From Marine Group III euryarchaeote CG-Bathy1 (GTDB lineage: Archaea > Thermoplasmatota > Poseidoniia > MGIII > CG-Epi1): a stretch of 64,000 bases of DNA. The notes under the pieces are model-generated. The model was given only the letters and a program-made list of their open reading frames with translations, had not been told where the DNA came from and did no database searches. The stretch is taken from contig MIYU01000001.1 in assembly GCA_001875425.1 (NCBI GenBank), positions 1 through 64,000 of the forward strand, written 5' to 3'. The translations under genes and the position numbers were made by a program. Of the stretch, positions 28,198-37,605 are shown piece by piece (position 1 is the first letter of the stretch; every line of letters begins with the position of its first letter).

Positions 28198-28881
28198 ATG
28201 GTAGGCAAGAAAAGAAGAAAGAATCGCCCATCTCAGAGTCGAGAGTCTAAAACTATCAAAGTATTAATTTTAATTGCCATATCTTCTGCATTAATAACGA
28301 TTTTAATGATTTCTGAAGGAATATTAAGTACAAATCAAGGCAGTATGGGGTTAGTAGTTATTTTAAGTTTAATATTCCTATTTTTAGGAAGGGATAGAAA
28401 TAATATTTCTAGGAAAAGAGGATCTAAGCGTCGAAGTGCACCACAAACCACTACTGCACAACAATCTCCAGATTCTTCAGGCGGGTTAACTATAGAAGCC
28501 ACTTCACCAACTACAGATGGCGTTTCTGAACCAATCACAACTCCAAAGCCACAATTGGTCAGGGCTGCTCGTCGTAAAAGAGAATATGTTTCATATCCAA
28601 TTAATTTAGAAGGTGGTAGTTATGCAGATACTTATTTACAATTGAATAAAGACAAAGTTCTCAAATTACGTTCAGCACTTTGGGATGGTAAAGGGCTATT
28701 GGCATTACCCGGTCAATCAATTCCTTCTTTAGAAGTTACTGAAGAAGTAATTACATCTCCTGAACCTACTCCAGCAACTGTAGCTGAACCAGCGGCCACA
28801 ATCACGCCTGCAGTTGAACCAATCACTCCCGCACCCACTGAAGCAGAAGTTGATTCTGATTTCGATTTCGAATGGGAGTAA
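28198..28881 (+). CDS. Membrane protein with Pro/Thr-rich linkers (unknown)
   Basis: A 227-residue protein with no recognised family. A basic N-terminus (KKRRKNR) is followed by two membrane helices (about residues 22-42 and 48-64), a basic patch, a Thr/Ser/Pro-rich linker, a short compact segment near residues 120-180 (EYVSYPINLEGG to DGKGLLALPG), then a second Pro/Thr/Glu-rich tail ending DSDFDFEWE. The charge layout suggests both ends are cytoplasmic. It is 23 bases upstream of the lipid gene GGGP synthase and may be co-transcribed with it. Confidence 0.7.
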   Translation: MVGKKRRKNRPSQSRESKTIKVLILIAISSALITILMISEGILSTNQGSMGLVVILSLIFLFLGRDRNNISRKRGSKRRSAPQTTTAQQSPDSSGGLTIEATSPTTDGVSEPITTPKPQLVRAARRKREYVSYPINLEGGSYADTYLQLNKDKVLKLRSALWDGKGLLALPGQSIPSLEVTEEVITSPEPTPATVAEPAATITPAVEPITPAPTEAEVDSDFDFEWE

Positions 28882-28904
28882 GAATAATTCTGAGTTGATT
28901 TTTA

Positions 28905-29645
28905 ATGGAAGTACATTCCTATTTTTTAAATACAAGAAAAAAGCATCCGTTACATCTAACTTTGTTAGACCCCGGTAAGATGGATTCAGAAAATCTTAGT
29001 AAGATAGCTAAAGAAGCAGATCAGGCAGGCACTGATGGTATTATGGTTGGTGGCTCTACAGATTTAAGTTTCGAAAATGTCGAAAAATCTGTTCAAGCCA
29101 TAAAAAATGTGACAGATTTGCCGGTTATTCTATTCCCTTCAGATTCTGGAGTTCTTTCTGGAAAAGCAGACGCTATTTTTTTCATGACGCTATTAAACAG
29201 TTCAAGTCTCCAATATATCGTCGGAGAACAAATAGCAAGCGCAACACATATCAAAAAATTAGGTTTAGAAACCCTTTCTATGGCTTATTTATTATTAGAA
29301 CCAGGAATGCGAGCCGGTTTAGTCGGTAAGGCACGTCTATTGCCAAGAGACAATCCAAATTTAGTCATTTCCCACGCGTTGGCCGGTCAATATCTGGGTA
29401 TGAATTACATTTACCTCGAAGCAGGTTCAGGCGCAGAATCTCCGGTTCCATCAGAAATGGTTAAACAAGTTCGAGAATCAATAGATAATACATTAATCGT
29501 CGGTGGAGGTATCCAAACTCCAGAATCTGCACGCCTACTAGTTGAATCTGGAGCTGATATAATAGTCACAGGAACTTTCGTAGAAACTTCAAACAGCTTA
29601 GTAGAAGATTTAAAACCAATAATAGACGCTATACATTCTGCTTAA
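28905..29645 (+). CDS. Geranylgeranylglyceryl phosphate synthase
   Basis: Joins geranylgeranyl diphosphate to sn-glycerol-1-phosphate, the first ether bond of archaeal lipids. The 246-residue TIM barrel shows HLTLLDPGK, DGIMVGGS, the VILFPS strand, YIYLEAGSGA and VGGGIQT with a phosphate-binding end VTGTFVE. Length and motifs match the group II enzymes of archaea. It takes the product of the mevalonate genes at 50.5-54.5 kb and precedes the two geranylgeranyl reductases functionally. Confidence 0.94.
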   Translation: MEVHSYFLNTRKKHPLHLTLLDPGKMDSENLSKIAKEADQAGTDGIMVGGSTDLSFENVEKSVQAIKNVTDLPVILFPSDSGVLSGKADAIFFMTLLNSSSLQYIVGEQIASATHIKKLGLETLSMAYLLLEPGMRAGLVGKARLLPRDNPNLVISHALAGQYLGMNYIYLEAGSGAESPVPSEMVKQVRESIDNTLIVGGGIQTPESARLLVESGADIIVTGTFVETSNSLVEDLKPIIDAIHSA

Positions 29646-29648
29646 TTC

Positions 29649-31430
29649 ATGACTGAAAATAATAATTCAAAAGAATTAACCGATGCACCGGGTAGATTAT
29701 CTTCTTTTCTAGTACACACACCCAGTACAACATTTAGTTTTTTACTACTCATCAGCACTTCCTTAGTTTTATTTTTATTTCTTTGTGAATATTTTCCATA
29801 CACCTTTTCTTTAGATGTTAATTCATTCATTTTAACTATCTCTTCTTTTTTATTACCTGCTATTTTATTTTCTTATTTAGTATCTTTTTCGGCAGATAAA
29901 TGGAATGGTAGATATCCATTAAGATACGGCTTTCAGGCCAATTCTGTTGCTTTTTTTCTAGTTTCACTTTCTATGTTTGTAAATTCATTTTTTAGCAATG
30001 ATGTACTGGGGCTGTTCTTCGGTTTCGGTATTATAAGTTCAATATGGTATCTCACTCTTCGTACACACGGTAACACTCCTGAGTGGATTTCTTTCTTATT
30101 TGCTTTCACAGCTTCTTTTTCAATAATTTCCTCATTATTCTTCTTCGTAATGTATCATTCTTCATTAACAGATGCGTTACAATATCCTCATTTTCTATTT
30201 TACGGGAGCGTTTCAGCCTTATCTTTTACCTTCGCTAGCTTTCTTTATCTATATTTGGTCGATTACCCCTACAAACAGGCTATCGGAGCTTCCGGTTTAC
30301 GTCATGCCGCCGCCTATATCGAATTTTTCTCGACTGGAAACGGCGAAAGATTAATGAAAGCATTGAGTGAAATCAGCGAATCAGTTTCAATAAGAAGTTC
30401 ATGGGTTTGCATTAGAAATTCTGAAAAACCATTGGCTTTTTTTGCAATTCCTGGTATACATCCAGGCCCTGTAGGTGATTTTGGAGGAAGCAATCTACCA
30501 GTCAAAATAGAGTCATTTTTACCCGGTCTTTCTTTCGCCTTTCACGGTGCAAGTTTCAATGATCACAATCCCATCTATTCTAAAGATATAGATAGAATAG
30601 GAAAAGCAATGGCAGAAGCTTCTAACAAGGCTAATTATGCTTCTAAATCGTTTTCACTTAATCATGCAGGCACTAAACCTAATTGTTATTCTATGGGGGT
30701 GAATGATGCATTATTGCTCTTTTATGAACCGGAGAAAAGCGACGATGTGGCTCCTGATTTAGCTACAATTATAGAGAATCAAAATTCTGACGACAACTTA
30801 ACAAAAATATTTGTGGATTTACACACACAAGAAATAGGTAAACATATCGGCACTCCTCTTTACGGCGGAACTCCCGAAAGTACAATTCTAGAGCAAGCTT
30901 CAATAAAGTCTTGGAATGAAACATTAAAATCATCACACAGTTCCTTCAAAGCAGGCGTAGATAGTTTAGATTGTGAAGATTTAGATCTTGGAATAGGTCC
31001 TTGTGGTCTTCGCACTATTGTTTTTGAAATAGGGGGCCAAACTACAGCAATACTTCTTTGGGATTCAAACGGTTTCTCTAAAAATCTTAGAAATAAATTA
31101 AAACGAGAGCTAGGCAACGTAGTCGATAATCTTATTCTTTCAACTACTGACAATCATTTCGTTAACAAAAAACCAGGCGGAGAAAATCCTCTCCATTATT
31201 CAAAAGATTTAGTACTAAATGCATCAACTTCTATAAAAAATGCGTTGAGTGATTTAGACTATGCAGAGGCGTCCTCAGGTAAAATTACAACTGACGATGT
31301 CGATATTTTAGGGCACGGTAAACAAAACAGCATAACTAACGCAGTCAATACAACAATCCAAATCGCCCGTTATTCTTGGCTTCCAATCTATGGCTCAGCC
31401 TTTATGTTTTATCTTCAGTTCCTTCCGTAA
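29649..31430 (+). CDS. DUF2070 family membrane protein
   Basis: A 593-residue archaea-specific membrane protein. About seven helices occupy residues 15-190; the remaining 400 residues are a soluble domain with GIHPGPVGDFGGSNLP, FHGASFNDHNPIYS, VDLHTQEIG and GPCGLRT motifs that look metal- or phosphate-binding. A last hydrophobic helix is at the C-terminus. The function is unknown in the literature I recall. It starts 3 bases after the GGGP synthase stop and so sits in the lipid transcript, which hints at a membrane or lipid role. Confidence 0.88.
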   Translation: MTENNNSKELTDAPGRLSSFLVHTPSTTFSFLLLISTSLVLFLFLCEYFPYTFSLDVNSFILTISSFLLPAILFSYLVSFSADKWNGRYPLRYGFQANSVAFFLVSLSMFVNSFFSNDVLGLFFGFGIISSIWYLTLRTHGNTPEWISFLFAFTASFSIISSLFFFVMYHSSLTDALQYPHFLFYGSVSALSFTFASFLYLYLVDYPYKQAIGASGLRHAAAYIEFFSTGNGERLMKALSEISESVSIRSSWVCIRNSEKPLAFFAIPGIHPGPVGDFGGSNLPVKIESFLPGLSFAFHGASFNDHNPIYSKDIDRIGKAMAEASNKANYASKSFSLNHAGTKPNCYSMGVNDALLLFYEPEKSDDVAPDLATIIENQNSDDNLTKIFVDLHTQEIGKHIGTPLYGGTPESTILEQASIKSWNETLKSSHSSFKAGVDSLDCEDLDLGIGPCGLRTIVFEIGGQTTAILLWDSNGFSKNLRNKLKRELGNVVDNLILSTTDNHFVNKKPGGENPLHYSKDLVLNASTSIKNALSDLDYAEASSGKITTDDVDILGHGKQNSITNAVNTTIQIARYSWLPIYGSAFMFYLQFLP

Positions 31431-31445
31431 TATCAATCTTCACGA

Positions 31446-31775
31446 TTAATCATTCTGTATCTGTATTGAAATTTTAACGCCATCTGGAATCTGAATTCTC
31501 ATCAATTGTCTAAGAGCTCTTTCATCAGCTTCCAAATATATCAATCTTTTATGAAGTCTAGCTTCCCATCTGTCCCATGTTTCACTACCTTCTCCATCTG
31601 GTGATTTTCTTACAGGGACTTTCAATTTCTTAGTGGGTAATGGGATAGGACCAGTCATTCCAACGCCCGTTCTATCAGAAATAGTTCTAATGTCTTCACA
31701 GACACCATCTACTACACTGTGCTCTAAGGCATGAAGCGAAATGCAAGCTTTTGATTTCGCTTTCTTAGTGGCCAT
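31446..31775 (-). CDS. rps10: Small ribosomal subunit protein uS10
   Basis: A 109-residue S10 of the 30S head. It ends in the S10 strand [11 protein letters not shown] and contains [29 protein letters not shown], the signature loop. In archaea rps10 follows EF-1A, as here: the EF-1A stop is 24 bases upstream. It converges on the DUF2070 gene with 15 bases between stops. Confidence 0.95.
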   Translation of the reverse strand: MATKKAKSKACISLHALEHSVVDGVCEDIRTISDRTGVGMTGPIPLPTKKLKVPVRKSPDGEGSETWDRWEARLHKRLIYLEADERALRQLMRIQIPDGVKISIQIQND

Positions 31776-31799
31776 TTATTTCAAATTTCTAGGATTTAT

Positions 31800-33086
31800 T
31801 TAATCCCAGTTTTCCTCAATTTTCATACACATTCCAGCGCCAACTGTAGCACCCATATCTCTGATAGCAAATCGAGATAGCTGTTTGAAATTAGCTTGTT
31901 CCTCTATTGCTAAAGGTTTCGTTGGTTTAATGAGTACAATTGCTGCGTCACCGGCTTTTATGAAATCTGGGTTTTCTTCAGTCACATTACCAGTTCGTGG
32001 ATCAAGCTTAGCAAGTATTTTATCAAATCTACATGCCACTTGCGCGGTATGTGCGTGGAAAACAGGTGTGTATCCTTCAGTAATCACATTAGGATGCGAC
32101 ATAATCATTACCTGAGCTTTGAACGCTCTAGCAACCTTTGGAGGGTTACTCTCAGGACCGCCTACATCTCCTCTGCGGATATCTTCATGTGAAAGGCCTC
32201 TACAATTGAATCCTACATTATCTCCAGTTACTGCTTGTGGTACTTCTGAATGATGCATTTCAACAGATTTAACTTCAGCTGTTTTTCCGCCTGTGTGAGC
32301 GGAAGGTTTGAACACAATCTTGGTTCCAGGTTTCATCGTTCCAGATTCAATTCTTCCAACAGGAACTGCACCAATACCAGATATCTTGTAAACATCCTGT
32401 ATAGGTATTCTCAAATCTAAATCGTCCATTCCTTCTGGAGCTTTAAGTTTATTCAATGAATCTAATAGAGTTCCACCTTTCCACCAAGTCATATTGTCAC
32501 TCTTTGCTGCTACATTATCTCCTGTCCATCCAGAAGTAGGTATCATGGTAACTTTGTCTTCAGCATATCCAACTTGTTTTGTTTGAGTCTTTACTTCTTC
32601 AAGTACTTTGTTGAATTTTGCTTCATCAAATCCACCTACATCCATTTTGTTTATTGCAATAATCATCTGTTCAATACCCATAACCTTCGATAGCCACAAA
32701 TGTTCTTTTGTTTGAGGCATTATCCCCTCTTCAACAGATATACAAAGTACAGCTGCATCTGCTTGTGAAGTACCCGTAATCATATTCTTTACAAAATCTC
32801 TGTGCCCTGGGGCATCAATAATTGTAAAATGAGTCTTATCTGTTTTGAATTCCTTATGTGCTAAATCTATGGTAACTCCACGTTCTCGTTCTTCTTTCAA
32901 ATTATCCATTACATAGGCAAATTCAAATCCACCTTTTCCGTGCTCTTCAGCAAGAGCTCGAAAGTTATCTATTTCGTGCTGATCTATAGCACCAGTCTCA
33001 AACAGCAGTCTACCTACCATGGTCGACTTACCGTGGTCTACGTGTCCGACAAACACGACATTCATATGCGGAAGTTTACTTGCCAT
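31800..33086 (-). CDS. tuf: Elongation factor 1-alpha (aEF-1A)
   Basis: Brings aminoacyl-tRNA to the ribosome. The 428 residues carry all GTPase motifs: GHVDHGKST (P-loop), DAPGHRDF (switch II), NKMD (guanine specificity). Beta-barrel domains 2 and 3 follow. The AAGGAGTAAAT ribosome binding segment at 33101-33091 (minus strand) is identical to that of groES. It has its own TATA box, so it can be made independently of the EF-2 gene upstream. Confidence 0.97.
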   Translation of the reverse strand: MASKLPHMNVVFVGHVDHGKSTMVGRLLFETGAIDQHEIDNFRALAEEHGKGGFEFAYVMDNLKEERERGVTIDLAHKEFKTDKTHFTIIDAPGHRDFVKNMITGTSQADAAVLCISVEEGIMPQTKEHLWLSKVMGIEQMIIAINKMDVGGFDEAKFNKVLEEVKTQTKQVGYAEDKVTMIPTSGWTGDNVAAKSDNMTWWKGGTLLDSLNKLKAPEGMDDLDLRIPIQDVYKISGIGAVPVGRIESGTMKPGTKIVFKPSAHTGGKTAEVKSVEMHHSEVPQAVTGDNVGFNCRGLSHEDIRRGDVGGPESNPPKVARAFKAQVMIMSHPNVITEGYTPVFHAHTAQVACRFDKILAKLDPRTGNVTEENPDFIKAGDAAIVLIKPTKPLAIEEQANFKQLSRFAIRDMGATVGAGMCMKIEENWD

Positions 33087-33130
33087 ATCTATTTACTCCT
33101 TAACTGAGTTTGTCGTCGGAGAAAACAGGC

Positions 33131-33139
33131 CTTATAAAG
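33131..33139 (-). promoter_or_regulatory. TATA box of EF-1A and rps10
   Basis: On the minus strand CTTTATAAG, 45 to 53 bases upstream of the EF-1A ATG, within the 85-base gap after EF-2. Predicted leader about 20 to 25 bases. Confidence 0.55.
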
Positions 33140-33171
33140 TATTCGTTGACCTTCTTATTGCTAAAATCACT

Positions 33172-35376
33172 CTAAGCTTCGTAATAATCCATCGTTGGGG
33201 CTTGTTCTTTCAAGCCTTTTCTTATTCTTATTTCACTCGTTATAGGGTCTAAAAGTTCTCTCGGTAATAGTTCAAATCCAGAAAATTCAGTCGACCACAA
33301 AGCTCTACCTTGTGTCGCAGATCTAATTTCGCCAGCAAAACCAAACATTTCTTTTACGGGAGCTTTTGCCATTACTACTGCGGAATCACCTTCTTGTTCC
33401 ACACTGATTATCTCTCCTCTTCTTTGTGCCATTTCACTAGTAACAGAACCCATCTGTTCCTGCGGTACCTGTATGTGTATCTTTTGATAAGGTTCTAATA
33501 ATTGAATTCCTGCAGCGGTCATAGCTCCGTTTATCGCAGTTCTTACTGCAGGTATTGTCTGCGCAGGACCTCGGTGTATAGCATCTTCGTGTAATTTCGC
33601 ATCTACTAAACTTACCTTTACACCCATCAGTTTTTCATTTGTTCTAGCACCTCTATTAGCTACTTCTCTGAATGCCTCCATTAACAATTCTTGCGTTTCG
33701 AATAAATTTTGTATTCCCTTAGTGGCATCTATGAATACTGACCCATTCTCAATAGATAATACTCCTCTAGCAATCGGCCTATCCCATCCTAAATCCATTA
33801 ACTTACGTGCCACATCTCTATTTTTCTTAATATCACCAGTAGGAATATCGCCATTTCTTATAGCTTCAATTACACCTTCTTCTAAGGGTTCTACATTTAT
33901 GTAAAATCGATTATGTTTGTTGGGCGATTTACCTTCAAAACCTTTACGATTTGGATTTTCACCAATTACAGTTTCTCTGTATACTACAATAGGAGGTGAT
34001 GTTGTTATTTCAACACCATGTTCATTGGTAATTCTATATTCTGTTATTTCTAAGTGCAACTCTCCCATACCAGACATAAGATGTTCACCAGTTTCTAAAT
34101 TACTTTCAATTTGTACGGACGGGTCTGCTTTACTAACAGCCCTTAAAACTTCCACCAATTTCGGTAAATCCTTAGTATGTTTCGCTTCTATCGCCATAGT
34201 TACAACAGGTTCTGAAGTATGTACTATTTTTTCGAAAGGCGTCATTTCTTTATCTATTGTTACAGTTGAACCGGATACGGCATCTCTTAATCCAGCTACA
34301 GCCGCTATATTACCAGCACTAACTTTGTCAACTACAATTCTGTCTCCACCTACAAACATCCCAACAGATTGAACTCTATTGGCGTTTGGAAATCCAGCCA
34401 CAAATAATTGATCACCTTTAGATATACTACCAGAAAACATCCTACCTACTGCTATTTCTCCTGCATGAGGGTCCAGTACTACCTTAGTAACCATGAAAGT
34501 TGCTGGTCCCTTATCATCAACAGAAGTCATCGATTTTCCACTATCACTCTCTATATCTCCTGTCCAAATATGGGGTATTCTATATTCTTGTGAAGTTTTA
34601 GGATTAGGTAATTTTTCTACAATCATATCAAGAAGAACTTCATGTAGAGGGGCTATTCTAGCTAAGTCTCTACTCTGCTCTTTCTCTAAATGTTCATATA
34701 TTTGTGTAAAATTAATCTCTTTCTTGGCCATAAATGGAAAAGACGTTGCCCAATTATGATATGCAGAACCAAACGCAACACTGCCTGTAGCAGCATCAAC
34801 CATCCATTCCTTTTCCATTTCTTTAGGAACGTTCGCTTTAATCAATCTATTCACTTCAGTTATTGTTTTACCAAAGCGCACTTGCATATCTTCCTTAGTT
34901 ACTTGTAATTCGTTAATTAACCGATCCACTTTATTTATGAACAAAACAGGTTTTACTTTCTCTTTTAGAGCTTGTCTAATAACGGTTTCCGTTTGAGGCA
35001 TAATTCCTTCAACGGCACAAACAACTATGATCACCCCATCTAGAGCCCTCATTGCACGTGTTACATCTCCTCCAAAATCAACGTGCCCGGGCGTATCTAT
35101 TAAATTAATTAAATAATCATTACCTTTGTGCTCGTGCACCATGGATGCATTTGCCGCGTTAATTGTTATTCCACGAGCAGACTCTTGCTCATCAAAATCC
35201 AACATAAGTTGTTTTCCAGTCAATTCTTCTGACATCATACCTGCACCGAAAATTAAATTGTCAGATAATGTCGTTTTTCCATGATCAATATGAGCAGCCG
35301 TACCTATATTTCGAATAAAATCCAGTTTATTCATTAAATCTTGGGCTTTTGCTATGTTGTCTTCCTTACGGCCCAT
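33172..35376 (-). CDS. fusA: Elongation factor 2 (aEF-2)
   Basis: Moves the ribosome after peptide transfer. The 734 residues are usual for archaea. Motifs are AAHIDHGKTTL, DTPGHVDFGG and NKVD in the G domain, and the diphthamide histidine in the AIHRGPAQ loop of domain IV, typical of archaea and eukaryotes. The diphthamide genes are not in the window. It starts one base after the rps7 stop, in the order rps12-rps7-fusA-tuf-rps10. Confidence 0.97.
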   Translation of the reverse strand: MGRKEDNIAKAQDLMNKLDFIRNIGTAAHIDHGKTTLSDNLIFGAGMMSEELTGKQLMLDFDEQESARGITINAANASMVHEHKGNDYLINLIDTPGHVDFGGDVTRAMRALDGVIIVVCAVEGIMPQTETVIRQALKEKVKPVLFINKVDRLINELQVTKEDMQVRFGKTITEVNRLIKANVPKEMEKEWMVDAATGSVAFGSAYHNWATSFPFMAKKEINFTQIYEHLEKEQSRDLARIAPLHEVLLDMIVEKLPNPKTSQEYRIPHIWTGDIESDSGKSMTSVDDKGPATFMVTKVVLDPHAGEIAVGRMFSGSISKGDQLFVAGFPNANRVQSVGMFVGGDRIVVDKVSAGNIAAVAGLRDAVSGSTVTIDKEMTPFEKIVHTSEPVVTMAIEAKHTKDLPKLVEVLRAVSKADPSVQIESNLETGEHLMSGMGELHLEITEYRITNEHGVEITTSPPIVVYRETVIGENPNRKGFEGKSPNKHNRFYINVEPLEEGVIEAIRNGDIPTGDIKKNRDVARKLMDLGWDRPIARGVLSIENGSVFIDATKGIQNLFETQELLMEAFREVANRGARTNEKLMGVKVSLVDAKLHEDAIHRGPAQTIPAVRTAINGAMTAAGIQLLEPYQKIHIQVPQEQMGSVTSEMAQRRGEIISVEQEGDSAVVMAKAPVKEMFGFAGEIRSATQGRALWSTEFSGFELLPRELLDPITSEIRIRKGLKEQAPTMDYYEA

Positions 35377-35377
35377 T

Positions 35378-36004
35378 TTAGTGAGCAGCCTCTGCCTGTC
35401 TTTCTTTTTCTTCTTTCTTACTCACAGCAAAAGATTCTGCGTTACCTTCCGAAGCAATCATCAATTCTTTAGCCAATGCCTTTTCAATAGAACGGGCTTT
35501 TCCAGCCTTTTCAATAGCTCCTTGACAGATGTGTCTCAAAGTTACATCTATTCTTCGAGTAGGAGAAACATCAACTCCACTATACACTCTTATTCCACCA
35601 TAACGCAAACTTACAACTTCAGCCCTAGGTGATGCATTTTCTAAAGCTCTAACTAAAATTTGCACCGGATTCTCCTTCTTTTTTTCATATATTATATCAA
35701 ATGCTTTATTCACAACATTGTAAGCCTGTACTTTTTTTCCAGTGTATTTTTCACTTCTCATCATATTATTTATGAAACGTTCTAAAATGGGAAGATTAGC
35801 TTTACCAAGTAATTTATTTGCATGCCTTCCTCCCGTATGAGGAACTCTAAAAGAATCCAAATTCAAAGCCTTTACAAGGCTAGGATCTTCTACTACAACC
35901 TCAGACATATCCCATTTTCCAAATAACGGCAAAACCGGCAAAACCATTTCATTACTCGATTCTTTATTTTCCTCTTCTTTTTCAGTAATGTTTTCTTCAC
36001 TCAT
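35378..36004 (-). CDS. rps7: Small ribosomal subunit protein uS7
   Basis: Head-organising S7 of 208 residues. It has LFGKWDMSEV, DSFRVPHTGGRHANKLLGKA, the basic ENASPRAEVVSLRYGGIRV beta hairpin and DVTLRHICQGAIEKAGKARS. The first 25 residues are acidic, as in many archaeal S7 proteins. I favour the ATG at 36004, with AGGTGA 7 bases upstream; a GTG at 36013 overlapping the rps12 stop as GTGA is also possible. Confidence 0.95.
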   Translation of the reverse strand: MSEENITEKEEENKESSNEMVLPVLPLFGKWDMSEVVVEDPSLVKALNLDSFRVPHTGGRHANKLLGKANLPILERFINNMMRSEKYTGKKVQAYNVVNKAFDIIYEKKKENPVQILVRALENASPRAEVVSLRYGGIRVYSGVDVSPTRRIDVTLRHICQGAIEKAGKARSIEKALAKELMIASEGNAESFAVSKKEEKERQAEAAH

Positions 36005-36009
36005 TATCT

Positions 36010-36438
36010 TCACCTTATTGGTTTCTCTTTACGTCCTCTGACCATTTCCTTTAGAGATACATTGTTAACTTTGAATACTCTATATCTAACACCAGATAAA
36101 TCTCCATAAGATCTACCCATTCGCCCCGCAACACCTTCTATTTCAACTTCATCGTGTTCATCTATAAAACTAATAGCTAAATTTCCAGGAGCCAAAGCCG
36201 TAACCAATCTTCCATTTTTAATCAATTGAACTCTTACACATTTTCTTATTCCAGAATTAGGCTGCTTAGCTTCTACACCAACTTTTTCGACGACGATACC
36301 CTTTGCTTGCGGTGAGCCTTGTAAAGGATCCGCCTTCTCTTTAAGTTTCAACGCTCTTTTTCTATACTTTCTATCTTTCCAACGAGCACCTTGTCGGTTG
36401 TTTTTCAATTTCCTAGCAGTGAATAGTCCTTTTGGCAG
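36010..36438 (-). CDS. rps12: Small ribosomal subunit protein uS12, start uncertain (CTG or frameshifted ATG)
   Basis: Decoding-centre protein with the family core [20 protein letters not shown] and [14 protein letters not shown]. Any downstream start gives only 132 residues and drops the conserved [10 protein letters not shown] region, so the true N-terminus is upstream. In this frame the only upstream codon near a start is CTG at 36438 (142 residues, the length of haloarchaeal S12), placed 8 bases after a GGAG. An ATG at 36446 is one base out of frame; one added A in ACAAAC would give [14 protein letters not shown]. Either a non-standard start or an assembly error is involved. Confidence 0.9.
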   Translation of the reverse strand: MPKGLFTARKLKNNRQGARWKDRKYRKRALKLKEKADPLQGSPQAKGIVVEKVGVEAKQPNSGIRKCVRVQLIKNGRLVTALAPGNLAISFIDEHDEVEIEGVAGRMGRSYGDLSGVRYRVFKVNNVSLKEMVRGRKEKPIR

Positions 36439-36486
36439 TTTGTCATCTCCGTTTGTTTACTGGATTTTGACGTTCAGAAAGGACGC

Positions 36487-36495
36487 TTATATATA
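36487..36495 (-). promoter_or_regulatory. TATA box of the rps12-rps7-EF2 operon
   Basis: On the minus strand TATATATAA, 50 to 57 bases before the rps12 start region. A transcription start near 36462 would give a leader of about 20 bases containing the GGAG ribosome binding site. Confidence 0.6.
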
Positions 36496-36518
36496 GGATT
36501 CGGTAAAGATAAATTAGG

Positions 36519-36557
36519 CAGTTATCTCAAACTTTCCGGTTTTTGAGCTAATAACTG
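36519..36557. repeat. Interrupted inverted repeat between rps12 and tRNA-Thr
   Basis: The left arm CAGTTATCTCAAA (36519-36531) pairs with TTTGAG (36542-36547) plus ATAACTG (36551-36557); a CTA bulge splits the right arm. That is 13 pairs around a 10-base loop. It lies upstream of the rps12 TATA box and ends 20 bases before tRNA-Thr, so it could be an operator or a boundary hairpin. Confidence 0.6.
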
Positions 36558-36577
36558 AAATCTAAACTAACAGAGAT

Positions 36578-36654
36578 GCCACCGTAGCTTAGCCCGGTAT
36601 AGCGGCTGATTCGTAATCAGCAGATCGGGGGTTCAAATCCCCCCGGTGGCTCCA
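36578..36654 (+). tRNA. tRNA-Thr (anticodon CGT), CCA encoded
   Basis: Acceptor GCCACCG/CGGTGGC, discriminator T73, CCA at 36652-36654. The anticodon stem GCTGA/TCAGC has loop TTCGTAA, anticodon CGT, reading ACG codons. D-arm TAGCTTAGCCCGGTATAGC matches the tRNA-Ser gene in this window, as archaeal D-arms often do. No intron. Confidence 0.95.
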
Positions 36655-36714
36655 TTTAATTTTCGGGCATACTTATTAATTCCCAAATTCTAGACAGTTT
36701 TAGAAGGTGTTTAT

Positions 36715-37605
36715 TTGTTTATAAATAATTATTTCAAAGCGATAAAAGGTTCAACTAAAAGATACCTTCAAATAGATTTAAATTATAAATTTCATATTAT
36801 CACAGATATCGTTGATTTATTGCTAGTAATTGTCGCGTTTACAGTTTTAGGAGGCTATGTAGATAATAATACAGATTTAGATATATCTGGTAACATATCT
36901 GCATCAACCTACGATCTTCAAGGTTTTTTACTCATAGGTGTTCTTTTTTGGGCACTCTATCAAAGATCTTATGAAGATACAGTGGCGGTTTTACCAGACG
37001 AAGCTTCAAGAGGCACTATAGGATTTTTAATCACTAACAATGTTAGTTTGTCAACACTCTTAATATCAAGAAATATCGCATCCACAATCAAATCAATCTT
37101 AATGGTCGTATTCATAGTCATCCCTGTTCTGTTTATCATAGATACTTTTTTTCGTAACTCAGAATCTACTCTATTTTCCGGTTTAAATCTTCACACCCTT
37201 CCAATAATATTTACGGTGTTTATTTTAATGTGGATATTTATGCTAACCATTTCTGTCGCAGTTTCTTCTCTTAATATAATTTCTAAAAAAGTTACGCCTT
37301 TTGCAAATTTAATAGTAAATGCTCTAAAAGTTTTAAGTGGTTATTATTTTCCTATAGCTGCTCTAAATGATTATTTAGGCGTTAATAATTCACTTTGGCT
37401 TCAGCACAATATTCCTATAGTCACCGGTTTAGTCTTTGTCAGGGATTTAATGTTGTCTGATGGTAATATTTCATATTCTATATTTTGGGATGAATATATC
37501 AAATCAATGATTTTCGGAATTTCAATTTCTATAATCTTCTCTCTGTTTCTTTATAAATATTTGGAATATAAATCTCAAAGATGGGGTAGTTTGGAGTTCT
37601 ATTAA
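36715..37605 (+). CDS. ABC-2 type transporter permease
   Basis: A 296-residue membrane protein with about six helices, beginning with an amphipathic cytoplasmic stretch (NNYFKAIKGSTKRYLQ) typical of ABC-2 permeases of the NodJ/DrrB kind. The start is TTG with GAAGGTG 6 bases before it. The stop overlaps the ATPase ATG (TAATG), so the two are one unit. Cargo is unknown; ABC-2 systems export polysaccharides, lipids, drugs or proteins. An extracytoplasmic loop follows the first helix (residues 45-80). Confidence 0.82.
   Translation: MFINNYFKAIKGSTKRYLQIDLNYKFHIITDIVDLLLVIVAFTVLGGYVDNNTDLDISGNISASTYDLQGFLLIGVLFWALYQRSYEDTVAVLPDEASRGTIGFLITNNVSLSTLLISRNIASTIKSILMVVFIVIPVLFIIDTFFRNSESTLFSGLNLHTLPIIFTVFILMWIFMLTISVAVSSLNIISKKVTPFANLIVNALKVLSGYYFPIAALNDYLGVNNSLWLQHNIPIVTGLVFVRDLMLSDGNISYSIFWDEYIKSMIFGISISIIFSLFLYKYLEYKSQRWGSLEFY

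Noticed and set aside
33917-34372. A 151-residue plus-strand frame inside EF-2
   Set aside because: Antisense to conserved EF-2 sequence.
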